Positions 62,510-64,000 of a stretch of DNA of 64,000 nt are shown one piece after another. Both the position numbers and the translations under genes were made by a program. Within the stretch, counting starts at the first letter, position 1. Each line of letters opens with the position of its first letter. The DNA is from Aphidius gifuensis. Taxonomy: Eukaryota; Arthropoda; Insecta; Hymenoptera; Braconidae. The DNA lies in the NCBI RefSeq assembly GCF_014905175.1, contig NC_057790.1, forward strand, positions 19,680,469 through 19,744,468. The letters are read 5' to 3'. The notes beneath the pieces are model-generated. The model was given only the letters and a program-made list of their open reading frames with translations. It made no database searches and was not told the origin of the DNA.

Positions 62510-63779
62510 TTAACTTGTTTGTTCAGGAAATAGCGAGTCATAGCTTGGTGGTAAATCTTTATCAAGTGTTGATTGTAATACATTAACTTCTAACATTGGT
62601 GATTCAGCAATTTGATTATTGCCTGAATTACCAGATTGTTGATTAGATTGTCTATTATCATGTAAATTTGGTCCAGCACAATCAGTACTCCAACAACAGC
62701 ATTGATTTTTTTTACATAAACAAAGTCCCATTATAAATATTATAAATAAAAACATAATTGTTGTAACAGCACTAATTGTAACTGTATTATTATTTGTTGA
62801 TATTATCTCAGGTGGACAATTTTTTTCATCCATACAAATTGCATTGCAATTTTCAACACCATCACATAAATAATCTTTACGTATGCAAACACTATTTGGT
62901 GCTATTGATGCTGTTCTATCAGCATCAGCTTTATCACAATCTAAAAAAAATTAAATTAACAAATTTTTATAATAATACACTATTATTATTAGATCAATGT
63001 TTAAATAATTTTTTTTTTACTTACTTTTGTATGGTGTATAAACAATAACTAAATCTAGCTCATAATTTCTATCAACATTTTGTTGTGATACAAATATTGT
63101 TGTTTCAATTTCACCTTTAACATCATATTCACCCAAATTTAATGAAAAATTATAATCTTTACCACCATATATATAATTTTCAGTTGATACATATTCATTT
63201 TTTAAATAACTTGGTACTCTTTTATGAAAATCACCACATATTTCTGATGTTATATCAATACCTTTTCTTCTAAACTGTAATTAAATAATTAATTAATTAA
63301 TTATTATTATTTTTAATGGAAAAATAATTGATTTATATTATTTACCTTGACATAGTCTAAACATTCATCTCCATTTTTTCTAAATGATATACTTTGTATT
63401 GATGCAAAAAGACTTTCATCTTTTGGAGCTTTAACAATAAATTTACATTCAAAATCTTTTGTTCTATTAAACCATGTATTAAATTTTGTACCAGGACTTA
63501 TTGATAATGCTGATCCAGCATATTTTTTTAAATCAATTTTATGTACAACTGAAAAAGGATGACAAATATCCTCGTCAACTAAACGAACTGTTGAATAAAA
63601 TATAAATTATTATAAATAATTTTTCTATTAAATGATATATTTATTAATTTTTTTATTTAAATAATTAACTTACATGTTTTGTAGTATGGATGTCCTCGAG
63701 ATTTTGGTAATACTCCAAAACATGATGGTAATAAATATATATTTAAAATTATAAATATTATTATTATGTATATTGCCAT
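62510..63779 (-). CDS. Single-pass membrane protein with CUB-like and LDLRa-like parts and PPSY tail (copy 2)
   Basis: Encodes 342 aa from exons 63779-63674, 63587-63346, 63274-63025 and 62940-62510, with the same exon phases as copy 1. A signal peptide (MAIYIIIIFIILNIYLLPSC) leads a CUB-like region (DICHPF, FECKFIVKAP, DECLDYVK, EICGDF), then CDKADADR and an LDLRa-like CIRKDYLCDGVENCNAIC segment, and a transmembrane helix. The tail has a Cys-rich juxtamembrane stretch (CLCKKNQCCCW) that could be palmitoylated and ends near DKDLPPSYDSLFPE. The CUB-like domain and the PPSY tail are the best conserved parts between copies. The tail middle has diverged. Function unknown. Confidence 0.8.
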
Positions 63780-64000
63780 TGTTGTAAATAATTTTTTTCC
63801 AAAAAAAAAAAAAAAACGTCACAATGCAATGAAAATTAAATTTATTATCATAATTATATGTCTGACTCGAGAGTTTAACTATCGATACACAAATGATGAT
63901 GATAATGATGACGATGCTGCATCAAGTTTCACCTTGCAACAAAAAAATCTTTTTTTTTTTTTATCACAATACGCAATAATAATAAAAATGGAATGTTGTA
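63780..64000. other. Upstream flank of copy 2
   Basis: A/T-rich with a GATGAT run near 63895-63915. It would contain the copy 2 promoter. No other feature is seen before the window ends. Confidence 0.4.

Noticed and set aside
1..64000. Bacterial-type features: CRISPR arrays, insertion sequences, operons, riboswitches, rRNA
   Set aside because: The window is eukaryotic with spliced genes; no regularly spaced direct repeats with unique spacers, rRNA or prokaryotic signals were seen.

Overview
The window is eukaryotic and looks like insect nuclear DNA. It is very A+T-rich, full of long poly-A/poly-T runs, and its genes are split by small introns with canonical GT-AG borders. The linked ecdysteroid P450 genes CYP18A1 and CYP306A1 (phantom) are an arthropod signature. 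Composition and gene structure suggest a hymenopteran, perhaps a low-GC braconid parasitoid, but the species is an inference.

Layout. 1-14.2 kb is non-coding. It holds one terminal-inverted-repeat element (1068-1908) and many small GC-richer islands. CYP18A1 (14612-17156, +, 5 coding exons, 532 aa) inactivates ecdysteroids. It faces CYP306A1/phantom (20699-28853, -, 6 coding exons, 491 aa), the ecdysteroid 25-hydroxylase, tail to tail; phantom has a 6.4-kb intron and a probable 5' non-coding exon near 30.0 kb. About 30.1-42.0 kb is again non-coding with GC-richer islands. The second half is gene-dense: an astacin metalloprotease (42031-43418, +), the Hedgehog-pathway kinase Fused (43548-46257, -), a type II membrane protein with two Ig domains and a C-terminal DM9-like region (46864-48877, -), a strange array of duplicated exon-like cassettes (49479-52656, +) followed by probable non-coding exons, acylaminoacyl-peptidase (56116-58963, +), and two tandem paralogues with CUB-like, LDLRa-like and transmembrane segments and a PPSY tail (59762-61135 and 62510-63779, -).

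Most notable signal. The non-coding DNA around the two P450 genes carries repeated inverted half-sites spaced by one base, matching the ecdysone-receptor/USP IR-1 consensus RGKTCANTGAMCY. By eye there are 3 exact and 8 one-mismatch matches, all between 3.3 and 39.3 kb, plus a five-site weaker cluster inside the large phantom intron. None was seen in the gene-dense half. This suggests a dispersed ecdysone-responsive regulatory domain serving both the synthesis and the inactivation gene.

Second signal. The 49.5-52.7 kb array has at least nine copies of two cassette types (about 85 and 72 bp). Each is bounded by splice-like sites and separated by recognisably duplicated introns. Some copies are fully open in phase 0 and others carry stops. 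It is either a decaying exon-duplication gene or an RNA gene built from cassettes.

All exon coordinates were derived by reading splice borders and frames by hand; no alignment or database search was possible.
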